Below are positions 1-11,040 of a DNA stretch of 64,000 nt, piece after piece. The translations under genes and the position numbers were made by a program. The stretch's first letter is position 1; each line of letters opens with the position of its first letter. The notes under the pieces are model-generated. The model was not told where the DNA came from and made no database searches. It was given only the letters and a program-made list of their open reading frames with translations. Source of the stretch: Boswellia sacra (Eukaryota > Streptophyta > Magnoliopsida > Sapindales > Burseraceae); NCBI GenBank assembly GCA_013180625.2, contig SNVD02007184.1:124001-188000 (forward strand), in the 5' to 3' direction.

Positions 1-761
1 AAATAAGTTGAAATAACATGACTAAAATGGTAAATATACAATAACAAGTCAACATTATATAACGTAAGACTTCGCTTTCTCTTTCTTCTCGGTCCCCACT
101 TGATCAACTTTTCCATTTCTTTATTCACTTCTTCTTCTGGTTCGTGCGCTGGTTCACCAACCTGACTTCATGCAAAGCCGAACTAAAGCTTCATCTTCCG
201 CAACCGTGAAAAATCCTTGAAAAGTTTCTTTGAACGTCAACTGGTAAGTTATGCTTCTTATGATTCGCTTCTTGGACGCCATGCATGTAAGTTGGAATGA
301 AAAACTCCACGTTGCATCTGTTGTATGTTTTATTTTGTGCTTTTTCATACAACTTGAAAGTTTCTTTTTCTTCTGTTGTTGATATATGTAGTGCTATATG
401 CATTGCATTTGTCTGAAAATATTTAAGTCGAAACCCTAATAATTTGGTTAAAATTGGGGGTTTTTTAAATTGAGGTGAAATTCGTATAATTTATATGTTA
501 TTTTTGCTGGTTGGACCGCTATATTAACATGCATGTATCCGTGATGTTGATTTTATATTAGTTTCATGGTCTTGTTCTTGTGTGTAATGTATAACCATTG
601 ATGCGTAAACATGGGGGTTTTCAAAATTGAGGTTATTATTATATTATTTATGTGTCTTTTTAAGTGTTTTTAATGTTATTGATTGAAATGCATGTAAATT
701 TATGCTGCAGCATATGTTATAGTAGTTCTGAATATCTCTTCCCTGTCTAATCTGTTGACTC

Positions 762-3700
762 ATGATTTTTTTCTACGTGTTTAAAACAATTGGTAATCAT
801 ATATATTGCAATATTTGTGAGTTTATTTGTAAAAGCATATTGATGTGTTTTTATTGTGTGTTTAATGTTATTGATGCATATGGTAGTGAGATAGATGTGT
901 TTTTCTTAACATTGAGATGTAATGGTACCGAGATACCATTTGGTTTCGTTGACCCTGATAAAGTGTCCAGGATAGGTCTTTTTCAGGTTGCTAATGAGGT
1001 TTTTGGTCTAGGGGTTGTTGATTTTAGGGATGTTAAATTTAGTTGTGAGTTGCCTTGGAATGGTGAGACCATAGTAATTGACAATGACTCTCAATTCTTA
1101 GAATTATTGAAAATGTTTGAAAAAAACAATGTTTTCGAAATTACAATTGATGTTGAGGTTACCCTATAGAAACTGAGCCTTTGAACTGTCAGTTAGCTAT
1201 AAGTGACAAAGAACAAGAGAATGATGCTAGGTTAGGTTGTAATATAGGTGAAAGTGAGACTGAACCTGGGGTAGGGTGTAATTTAGGTGAAAATGAAGAG
1301 GGGAGTGCTGAGTTAGGTTGTCATTTAGGAGAAAATTCACCTGTAGGTGACAATGGAGCTGTACCTAAGGTGACCAATTTACAAGAAACTATAGGAAAAG
1401 AAGTTGAACCTAAGAATTCCAATGTAGAACCATGTACTGAACCTGAATTGCCCAATGCAGAACAAAGTGCAGACAGAGAAGTATCTTCTGAGTTGCCTAA
1501 CATGGAAGATGTAGAAAAGTCAATAGGGCATAGTGGGTTTTCATTAGAATCTGATTTAGATGCTGATTACAGGCCTGATTCTGATGTTGAGGTTGATGAT
1601 GATGATAGTGTTATAGGCAGTGGCAGTGAAAATGTCTCATCACTTGACAACTCATATTATCAAAGTGATGGGGAGAATTTTGAGAGATTAATTAGTAGTT
1701 CTGAAGATGAAGTAGGGAGTGCTACAATGGCCAGGGTGCATAGAAAGAATTTGTGTAGGGCTGGCTTAGATGGAGAGGTAGTATTTAGGGTAGGGCAAAC
1801 ATTTAAGAATGCCCAACATTTTAGACAAGCTTTGAGAGAGTATTCAGTGAGGACTGGAACAATGCTGCATAGGTGAAAAATGAGAAAGTAAGGATTACAT
1901 GTAAGTGTGCAAAACCTGGTTGCCCATGGAGGATTCATCCCTCAAAAACCCAAGATCTAGTGACTTTTAAAATAAAGACTTACTATCCAGACCATTCTTG
2001 TAAAAAAGATCCAAACACCCCTGAGTGCACATATTTGTGGATAGCCAAAACCTATGAGGATCAATTTCGGGATAATCCTAGCCTAACAATAGACTGGCTA
2101 GAAAAAGATTTGAAAAGGAGATATGGCCTAGAACCATCCAAGCAGAAGCTATATAGAGCTAGGATGAGAGCTTTGCAAGTCATAGGTGAACACCATGCAA
2201 AAGCCCTTAGCCTTTTGCATAAATATGCCAACATTGTGAGGTTAACAAACCCTGGTTCCACTGTATATATGAAGGCAGATGCTGATTTGATTTCTGCAAA
2301 CCCTAAATTTCAAGGTTTATTCATTAGCTTTCCATCACAAAGGGCAGGGTTTATAGAGGGCTGTAGACCTTTTATTGGTCTTGATGGATGTCATCTTAAG
2401 GGTCCAATGGGAGGGGTACTATTAGTTGCTGTTGGTATCGATGCAAATAATGGGATGTATCCTGTAGCAATAGGAATTTGTGAAGTAGAATGCAACTATA
2501 CATGGAATTGATTTCTTGAGTTACTAGGTCAACATATAGGAGGAGTTGATGGTTTAGGCCTGCCCATGGCTTTCATGAGTGATAGGCAGAAAGGTATTCT
2601 CAATGCTGTGAATGCACAGTGGCCATATGCATCTAATAGGTTCTGTAGGAAGACTTATATTACAATTTCAAGAAGGCTCACCCAAGATCAGGCCTCCAAC
2701 AGCTGTTTTGGAGGGCATGTAAGGCTGCCAATATCAATACCTTTCATTCTGCAATGGAAGAGTTGAAGGAAGTGAATGCTGCAGCTTATGAGTACCTAGC
2801 AAAGTTGGCACCTGATGCCTGGAGCAGGCATGCTTTTGATGCTAGGGTAAAGGTTGGCCATGTAACCAATAACATCTCAGAGTCTTTTAACTCATGGATC
2901 AACTGCCATAGTAGCCAAACCTATCTAAGCATGGTGGAGGATATAAGAAGAAAGATAATGAAAAGGATGCAGAAGAAGTAAGTGATATTTCATTTGATTT
3001 TTTTTATAACCTTTTTTATTTATCTTTCTTACATACTTACATTTGATTTTTGCAATTTAGATTTTACAATTTATTCATTCCATACAGTTCAATTCAATAT
3101 TTGCAGTTTCTTTATTACTTTCACTGACATTTTGTAAGTTCAATTACAGGTTTTCAGAATGCATGCATTGGCATGGTGATTTAGGACCTAGAATTAGGGC
3201 AGTTATTAAAGAAACAGGAGAGACAAGTAGGTTAATGAAGGTGATGTGGTGTAGAGGATTAGAGTTTGAAGTTGTTTACAAGGGAAGAGTAAGCATTGTG
3301 AGGCTTAATGAAGGTTTTTTTTTCATGTGGGATGTTTGAGATTTCTAGTTTGCCATGTGCCCATGCAATAGCTTGTGCACATGAGAGGAAGGTGGATGTA
3401 CACCAATTTGTGGACAAGATAGATATATTGCTGCTTATAACCACCATATAAGACCCATGCCTGATCAATCTGAATGGCCAGAAGTTCCTTGTAATGAGCT
3501 TCAACCTCCCAAGGTTAGAACCAAAGCAGGGAGGCCAAAGAAGAATAGGAGAAGGGCTGTAGATGAAGGCCATGGCCCAAGGAAGCTGTTTACAATGCTA
3601 TGCACCAATTGTGGGGGTTATAACCACAATAGAAGGAGTTGCAAAGTTGCCCCAGCACAAAAAAAAAGGTAATATGAATTAGTTTACAATTTTCAAAATA

Positions 3701-4430
3701 GTAATTTTCAATATCTGAGCAACTTTATCTTTTGGTACAAGGCCCGAACTGGATCTCAGATAGGGCAAGCATCAACATCTCAACCAACAACAGAAGCAAC
3801 ATCTGAGGCAGCTCCAGGAACATCTAAGCAACCTAAACAAAAGAGGGTAAAATTAATTTCATAAAGTTCTCTTTTATAGCTGATATTTTCACTGACATTT
3901 CATTCTTTATGTTATAGGTTATAACTACATCTCAGGCATATTCACAGGCATGTCAACAACCACATTCCACAACATCTCAGCCACCCTCAGCCCCTAAGAA
4001 ATAGAAGGTAACTTTCTTTTTCTTTAAGGAATGTGATTTTACTTCAGTTGTTAACTTCACTTTTTTTGTCTTAAGTTGGAAGATCTTCTCAGTTACTTGC
4101 AGCACCATCTCACCTACAATCATCAGCCTTATTTCAGTCACCTCCACCACCATCTCAATCACTTCAAACTACTTCATCTCAACCATCTTAAACTGCTTCT
4201 CACTCACTAAGATCACCATCCCAGCCACCTCCAGCAACATCTCAAGGTTCTCAGATATCATCTCAACAATCAGTTAAGTCACCCACATTAAGGACAAGGA
4301 CAGGTAGTATTTGAAATTGATTTGTTTTGAATTTTAAGCAATTGTGGCCTTCAATATGTCTTGCTAATTTATTTTCTTTTTTGTTAATCATACAGAAGCA
4401 AGGTGGCTTCCCAAAACAAAACCGTGAGAG
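762..4430 (+). pseudogene. MuDR-type transposase, decayed
   Basis: Order of domains: an N-terminal PB1-like/MuDR N-terminal domain (about 888-1169), an acidic linker (1181-1720), the MuDR DNA-binding region (FRVGQTFKNAQHFRQAL, about 1785-2010, with CKCAKPGCPWRI), the MULE transposase core (GLDGCHLKG about 2380; MSDRQKG about 2575; NNISESFNSW about 2868), a SWIM-type zinc finger (PCAHAIAC about 3355-3375), an AT-hook-like basic stretch (GRPKKNRRR) and a CCHC knuckle (CTNCGGYNHNRRSC, 3603-3644), then a Ser/Thr/Gln/Pro-rich tail in short exons. An intron with GTAAGT...ACAG lies near 2980-3149. Breaks: stop at 1170, frame change near 1873, TGG-to-TGA stop at about 2509 after CNYTWN, and a frame change near 2650. 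The transposase would bind TIRs and cut element ends; this copy cannot. The true start may lie upstream of 762. Confidence 0.88.
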
Positions 4431-4873
4431 TAACCAAGTTTAGCTAGGATCTTGGTATTTGGTAGGTTTTGATGTATGCAAACTTTTAAGTGAATGGTGT
4501 ATAGGATTTAATAGGGAAAATATGTGGGGTTGCATGTCTTTTTGTACAAAAACCTATGGGGTTGCATTTTTTTTTGTAAAGCAAACTGTAACAGCATGCA
4601 GAAGCTAGGCATATGGCATCTAAATTTTAATTTTTTTGTATCACATTCTCCATTCTGAATATTATGCTCTATATGGCACAAGGCATTGACCACATAAGGC
4701 ATAATATTCAATTCAAACTCAATGCAAAAATGATGTGATATTTTGTTTAAAACAATGCAACAATGTTCTATTAATGCAAACTTTTCTTGAACACATTGGC
4801 TTTTTTTTTTCATTTCACTGTTAGATACTACATACATTCATATCAATGCGCATTTCATTAATCTGTTATTACA

Positions 4874-5311
4874 TTACATCATCTTTACAAGACATGCAAC
4901 TAAAAACAGCAAGAAAATGTAGAGTAGGAGCTTGCAGACCATTACAGCATTCCTCAACCATTCATTAATTTGTTGGATAGTTTCATTATTGCTGAGCAGT
5001 TGTTTCAAATCATCATGCATGTCTCTTATGATAGGATCAGCAACATCCATCTCTTGTCTTTGACCATGAAAGCATTCAACATCATATTCATATTCTTCAT
5101 TATCAGGCTCCCACCACCTGTAAAAGTTGCATGCTCCATTTCTGCATATGAAATAGACCTTACCAGGATTCTTTGTTGACTCTGATATCATAACAGCAGC
5201 CTTTAGACCACACTTGCATTTCCTGTTTTTGAATTTTATTAAGTTTCCGTTCACCTTTCTACTTGTTGAGTTGTGAGAGTGTGTTGAACTGCTTGACATT
5301 GATTGACTCAT
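4874..5311 (-). CDS. GRF-type zinc-finger protein with C-terminal membrane segment, MULE accessory ORF
   Basis: This is an intact 145-residue ORF. A Ser/Thr/His-rich N-terminus is followed by a GRF-type zinc finger with Cys32, Cys34, Cys56 and Cys61 (CKCG, then FICRNGACNFYRWWEP). An acidic stretch follows, then an amphipathic helix (about 95-122) and a hydrophobic segment at the extreme C-terminus (about 127-142, LLLYIFLLFLVACLV). The layout suggests a nucleic-acid-binding finger on a tail-anchored or helix-anchored protein. GRF fingers occur in TOP3A, APE2 and many short plant proteins of unknown role. It is convergent with the MuDR-type transposase inside the same element, recalling the mudrA/mudrB arrangement of maize MuDR, though mudrB is unrelated by sequence as far as I know. 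Function is unknown; open reading is the only support for expression. Confidence 0.75.
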   Translation of the reverse strand: MSQSMSSSSTHSHNSTSRKVNGNLIKFKNRKCKCGLKAAVMISESTKNPGKVYFICRNGACNFYRWWEPDNEEYEYDVECFHGQRQEMDVADPIIRDMHDDLKQLLSNNETIQQINEWLRNAVMVCKLLLYIFLLFLVACLVKMM

Positions 5312-5699
5312 TGCTTTACATTTGTTAATGTGGATGACTGGTTATGTGTTGAGAATGATGCTAGTTAAGCTTTTCGATTGTTGGATGTGTATGAATAATG
5401 CTTCGTGTAAATGGTGATTAAGGATGCTGAATTTCTGAGTTGAATGCTTAGGATTTTAGATGAATTTTGCTGTAGTTGAATGCCAGGAAATGTGATCGAA
5501 TTTTGTTGTGCAACACAAGTATTTATGCTGCACAATTCATGTCCTGCATGGAGTCCAACGGCTATAAATCAACAGCTACTTAATTTTTTGATTTTTTTAA
5601 GGGCAAAAATGTCATCTAGGTCACCGAAAATGCATATGAAAGTCTATATAACATTCACTGTTTTAAGGGTAAATTTGTCTTTTAACATTATGTTGTGTC

Positions 5700-5918
5700 C
5701 TTAGTTTCTGCAAATGTTTTGTAATAACTGCTTAGAGGGGTATTTTAGTAATAGTACTCAAACTGGATGAAAATCTGATGCCAACAGACGGAATTTCTAA
5801 CGGAAGGGTGGTCCATGATTTGTTTTGAAAAGGTAGGGGTTGTCTAAGACAAAAAATGCAAACGGCGACTCTAGACGTAATTAAGCCAAAACATAGGGGT
5901 GATATATGATATTTACCC
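5700..5918 (-). repeat. Right terminal region of the first Mutator-like element
   Basis: Reading inward from 5918 on the minus strand, this shows the terminal motif with CACCCCTATG, then ACAACCCCTACC and GACCACCC. C-rich blocks in an AT-rich context like these are characteristic of the termini of this class. It also lies upstream of the GRF ORF (start at 5311) and may carry its promoter. No left partner is visible in the window. Confidence 0.55.
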
Positions 5919-7603
5919 AATTCTAATCCAGCCGCCCCATCAAAAAAAATTCCTAGCTACACCCCAATTTGCACTCAATTCAAGAACCCAATTACAAAGA
6001 AACTCATATATGCATATTTGGCATGCAGTGGAGCCTTAACTTGACATATGTGGGTGAAATTTTACACGTTTTGTGTGGCTATTGGCCAGTGACAAATAAC
6101 TCTTTGTTTTAGGTGTGTTTCATGTAACTTTGTTTAGTATGTTAACTTTTACAACAAATATTAGAAAATATGAACATCTATAATCTTTATGTTTGCCTAG
6201 TCAGTTGGCTATCATAATCTAATTAATAAAGCTACGATCATATCATGTTTGTCTAATTAATTTTTTATTATCATAATTTTATCTAGATATATAAGGACAA
6301 TTTATCATGTCATTGTAATTAATTTGGTTCATATATAAAATTCTAGATGTATATCGTGGTCATGTTACTTTATCAATTAAACAAAAATAGAGATAAAATG
6401 ATACGCTTCTTCGATTAAAACCTTTCTCATGACACTGCCTATTGGTATAAGTTAGCAAAGCATGCAAACCCAAAAAAACAACTTATTGTCTTTCATCTAG
6501 GTCTAGGGACGGAGCCACATGATGACGAATGGCGGCGATTGCCTCCACTGAATTTGCAAAATTTCACATATTTCCCTCCATGTTTGTATTTTAACTGAAC
6601 ATGCATTTTTATATTTTAGATAATTTAAATTTCTAATATATCTTATAACCACTTTTACTTTTAACAGCTTCAACAATAGTTATTTATATTAGCTGTTAGA
6701 CCTTAATAAATAGTTAATCACTATCATAATATATTTTTAATTCACAAGATCCCTATTAATTTTATCAATTTGTTAAACATTCAAGTTAAGAATTAAATTA
6801 CAATAACCTAACCTTCGATCAAGTTTCTTTTTATAATATTTTTACAAAATTAAATATAATTCAAAAATATTTTCCAGACAAAGAATCTGTATATCAAATA
6901 TTTTTTAAGTATTTTTATTGATATAAATTGAACCTTACAAATAAATATAAAACTACTTTCGAAAAACTACTTTTTGTAGTCTATAAATATTTTTTCTTTT
7001 GGGCTCTTAATTGTACAATATTTTTAATAAAAGAAAATATACAAATCTAACAATGAATAAGATTTTCTTTATTTTTTGTGGATAATTTTTCTAATATCTC
7101 AATTTGACCCCACTGAAGCAAGTAGCTAGCTCCGTTACTGTCTATGTCATCTTCTTATTTTGGGATGGGGACAATACAATAATAGACCAAGACTTGAGTA
7201 GAATTAGCTTACGAGACTTGAACATCAAACTCAAATCATATCTAGGTTCAACACGGAAGACCAATAAATACGCTAAAAGTTTAACTGCTAGATCAACTTA
7301 ACAAATCGTGCTAAATAACATTCACCAGGCTAGCAAGTCAGCACCAATTCCACCAAGAGTAAAGTTAGTCAATAGAGAAACACACTCGAGCTAAACTACA
7401 TTTGATCCCTCCCCATCATAAGCTCTAAATAAGCTTAAGAACCTACAAAAAAGAAACAGTCAGAAGTCGCCGGGGATTTTCTTGGCAAAAATCCTTTTAT
7501 GCCTAAGTTAGTTGAGCTCTCTTACTCAACAATATTTCTTCACCTACATGTTTCTAAAAGTGTCATACCTGTAGATTGTTGCCAAAATCATATTTTTATT
7601 TAG
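5919..7603. other. Gene-free AT-rich stretch with a possible small decayed element
   Basis: No gene can be supported. Around 6508-6560 (GGACGGAGCCA, then GCCTCCACTGAA) and 7104-7140 (GACCCCACTGAA, then AGCTCCGTTACT) there are paired motifs, the outer parts being inverted (GGACGGAGCC against the complement of GCTCCGTTAC). They may be the ends of a roughly 630-bp decayed element. The rest is AT-rich with scattered stops in all frames. Confidence 0.35.
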
Positions 7604-7859
7604 AGCCCGTTTGTATATCATCACTTATCACTTAACACTTTTAAGTGTTAAGATTTTAGTCATCAATTTTTTGTTTGTTTATAAATCCAACACTTTTTTC
7701 AGTGATAAATCACTTAATTAAAAAAGTGAAAATTCACCACTTTTTTCAGTCACAATTGTCTGAATTAGATGTTATTATCAAATAAACCCTATACTTCTTA
7801 TAATACAAATTAATGCAACATTTAAAAATATAGAAATTATTTTAGATTTATATTTTGCA

Positions 7860-8135
7860 TCAAATTAAAATTAATGAATTTTGAAGAAGGCAGGCGGAGA
7901 AGCTATCGAGGATCACCAGACCTCCGCCGGTTAAATCGCCGATGACCATCACTGAAGCGCGTCTAATGACACCGCTAGCATCAATTTCTTCGGCATAGTC
8001 TGTTCCATTCAACTGCAAGTTTTTTCTCTCCAAAATATGCAGCCTTTCAACGGATAAAATGGATGTGGGCTGGCCTAAATTTTTAGTCGCATTTTCCAGC
8101 CAAAAGAGTAATCTGAGGGTGAAGAAACTTCGCAC
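7860..8135 (-). other. Coding-like GC-rich block inside the hAT-like element, possible captured fragment
   Basis: A 91-codon minus-strand reading frame lies in a block clearly richer in G+C than the rest of the element. The predicted peptide contains NGTDYAEEIDASGVIRRAS followed by VMVIGDLTGGGLVILDS, with ordinary protein-like composition. I do not recognise the family. It could be a host gene fragment picked up by the element, or chance openness in a GC-rich patch. Confidence 0.3.
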
Positions 8136-8523
8136 ATCTTGTAGATCGGCTCATGCAGATAATTTCTATGGCAGCAGAGTTGCAAACGCGTTGCAACTAT
8201 GCTCGCCGAAAAGTGGAAACGGCGACTGGAAAATGACGCCATTTCATTTTTTCAAAATTTATTTTTTTAATTTACTTAAATTAAATTGATTTCATAAATA
8301 AAAATAATAAACTACTTAAATTGTATTTAATGTTGTTATAATTAATTTCCATATTTCAATTGATTTATAGTTTATAAAAGATAATTCATTATTTTATTTA
8401 ATTCATCATTAAAGATATTTCCTATTATAATTTGTTATTATTAAATATTATTATTATTATTATCATCATCTTAATTTAATTTTGTTAAGTTTTTATTTAA
8501 TTCATCATAATACATTTATACCA

Positions 8524-8970
8524 TATTAAACAAGATATGTAATTTCATAATAGGTAATTTTATATTAAACAAGATATTTAGTTTTATAACAGCTAATTTT
8601 ATTTTAATTAATTATTATTATTGTTATTTATATCTTAATTTAATTTTTTAAAATATTTAATTCTTAAGATATATATTATATTAAATATTAATACTAAGGA
8701 TAAACATGTATACTAAGGTTTATAAAGGACTGTAAAAAATATAATATTAACTATTTAAATAAAAAGGAATTTTGATTTAATTTTTAAAAGATTGTAACAA
8801 ATATAATATTAAATATTTAAATAAAAAAGAATTTGTATTTAATTTTAGTAAATATTTTTTAAGGTTTGTAACAAAAATAATATTAATTATTTAAATGAAA
8901 AAGAATTTTGATTTAATTTTATTAACTATTTAATTTCTACAGGATTGTAATAAATATAGTATAAACATTT
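8524..8970. repeat. AT-rich degenerate tandem repeats
   Basis: Two arrays occur in the right half of the hAT-like element. At 8524-8600 a 38-bp unit built on TATTAAACAAGATAT appears twice. At about 8729-8970 a 62-80-bp unit (TTGTAACAAATATAATATTA, then TATTTAAATAAAAA, then GATTTAATTTT) appears three times plus a partial copy. The units have diverged. Confidence 0.65.
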
Positions 8971-9140
8971 TACATTTTAACAAGGGTTAAAAAAGTCACA
9001 TTGAAGTTAAAATATTCCCTTACTACTTTTTTTAAGTGGTATATAAAGGAGCAAACAAACATTTTATTAAGTGGTGTAAATTAAGTCCTAAAAAGTATTT
9101 AGATCTAAAAAGTATTAAGTGATTAAAACAAACACCACCT

Positions 9141-9730
9141 TAGTTTAATACATGTAATCAATCTTGTACGTTCCAGCCTCCACGTTGCATCATCTAGTTT
9201 ATTTTTCATATGTTCAGGATCCTGCTAATACTAAAGCATTGTATCTTTTATTGGACACATGTATTCGATTCATATTTCTAGGAGACATATTAAGTGTGAC
9301 TAAGCTTTTACTCCCAAGCTTGCTATGTTCTCAAAAACCTTAATTCACTTCCAAATACGTGTGTTCCTGGGAAGCCATATTTGAACTTTTTCAAGTAAAG
9401 TTGATTCTCAGGGATTTATGAATTTTTGAGTGAAGAGTAATGTATATGAATGCCGATTAGACTAGTGCCCCTTAGTCTTAAGTCTGGAGTATGAAGAGTT
9501 AAACTGTATCAATAAAGAAAATTTAAGTTTTCTTAGAAATATAGTAAAAATGTACCTTTTGCCACTTTGAATATCGGTTGTGAGTAGCTCTTCTCTTGAC
9601 ACGTGTATTCCCATTGGCTTTAAATGACAATAACGTTCATTTCACATTTCGGAAACGTGCGTGAGGATTTCGACTCATTAATGCCCACTTTCCCACGTTC
9701 TTTAACTGTGTTGACATGTGTATAGTTCTG
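9141..9730. other. Gene-free spacer
   Basis: This 590-base stretch between two transposable elements has no open frame worth naming. I see nothing beyond ordinary intergenic sequence, apart from several CACGTG-like and ACGTG words near 9598-9735. Confidence 0.5.
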
Positions 9731-9800
9731 ACGTGTTACGAAAATAACCCACTCATGAAAAATTTTCATGCCATGGACCTTTTGACTTGGAAATCACCTA
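9731..9800 (+). repeat. Left terminal inverted repeat of the Ulp1-carrying MULE
   Basis: It contains CACTCATGAAAAATTTTCATG and then GGACCTTTTG and TTGGAAAT in the same order as the complement of the right end, with a 5-base insertion (CCATG). Pairing with 17988-18046 is clear by eye. Confidence 0.8.
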
Positions 9801-11040
9801 ATTCCCCTTAACACAAAAAATAAGAAACAACTTCAAATACTCTCTATATCTCCTTTGTTTCTTCTGCAACCTTATGCAAAGCTCCTTAACACCACTCTAT
9901 TTTTGTCAAAACCCACTGTCTCTATCATTTGTCATGATCAATCTTCAAGATTTGAATAAAAATAGGTAAGACATTTCTCTATCCATGGAGTTTTCTTGAT
10001 TTAGTCCAAGCTTTTAATGTTGTTGAAATATTTGTGGCCTAAATACCTGTATTAGCTTGGAAAATAGTGTAATGAGCTTAGGAAAAGTGTCCTTAGTACT
10101 TTAGTTGCAAAGAAAATAATAAATAACAAGAATTTCTTAAGAAAAATCTGGTATACTGGACGAGGAATAATATTGCTTGACAGCCGATAGCGAAATGTCG
10201 AGTGTGGAGTTCTACTATCAACGACATGCTTGACAATGGCCAACACATTTTGTCGAGCCTAACAATTTGTCTTGGTCTAGACGTGCAAAGTGTGTTGAGC
10301 GTTGTCGCATGTCGAGTGATTTTGTCAAGCCTCATCGAGCATAATTGCTGAATTTCATTTTTCTAGACTTTTATACAATGTTTTAATGATATTTTGATTC
10401 AAGGATGAATTTTGACATGTCTCTTACATGTAGGATGGAAACTTTGTGCATTTTGATGTTATACAATGGTTCATGGAAGATGCAATAAGATGGATGTTAT
10501 ATGTACATACGTGGGAGGTCTAAGCCGTTAATAATTCTTAGGTTTACTACTTACAATGAGTTGATTGAATGTTTAAGTTCGGAAATGGGTTGGGATTTGA
10601 GTAGATAAACCATATGTTTAGCCATTCAATTCTTTTCTAGGGGTCTTCTACTATTGTCAACTCCTATTGAGATTGACAAAGATGTTTGTTTTTTCATATA
10701 ACGTAGTCTGGAGACCAGCAGTCATATACATCACTCATCGTCACACTTGAAGATAGGGACCAACATAAAACAAGGTCACAATCTAATCCATTAACGAAAA
10801 GGTGGATTTCTTCTCATCCGTCTTTGTTTCACTCAGCAAGTGGAAGCAAATAATTAATTGAGTCCACTCCTGTCTATGTGCAACCACATCGTAATGAAGA
10901 ATTTGGCCATGAGTTTTAACAGTCTGCTGGGCATGCAGAGGAGCAATCAGTTAGTGTTGTAGAAGGAGTTGGATTGAACCAATCGTTGCCATTGAGATTA
11001 GTTTGACACCTGGATAGCTTTAGAGAATTTGAGAGTTTAG

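Larger units (their letters stand above)
1..5918 (+). mobile_element. Mutator-like (MuDR-type) element, left end outside window
   Basis: The stretch holds a decayed MuDR-family transposase on the plus strand and a small GRF zinc-finger ORF on the minus strand, their 3' ends facing each other about 440 bases apart. The right terminus ends at 5918; read inward from there it begins GGGTAAATATCATATATCAC, a style typical of plant Mutator-like ends. A candidate 9-bp target duplication would begin at 5919 (AATTCTAAT), but its partner cannot be seen because no matching left terminus lies in positions 1-760. Positions 1-760 hold AT-rich leader sequence with no gene I can support. That this is one element is inferred from layout and the right terminus. 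Confidence 0.75.
7604..9140. mobile_element. hAT-like non-autonomous element
   Basis: The left end begins GCCCGTTTGTATATCATCAC and the right end, read inward, begins GGTGGTGTTTGTTTTAATCA. Both share the GTTTG core and then repeated ATCACTTA and ACTTTT words, the usual look of hAT-type termini with subterminal repeats. No transposase is visible. The interior has a GC-richer block (about 7880-8240) and then a very AT-rich repetitive half. A clean 8-bp target duplication could not be found (left flank TTATTTAG, right flank TTAGTTTA), so boundaries may be off by a few bases. Confidence 0.55.

Noticed and set aside
154..403. Two overlapping minus-strand open frames near the left edge
   Set aside because: Overlapping frames on one strand, low complexity, no family resemblance; chance openness in element leader sequence.
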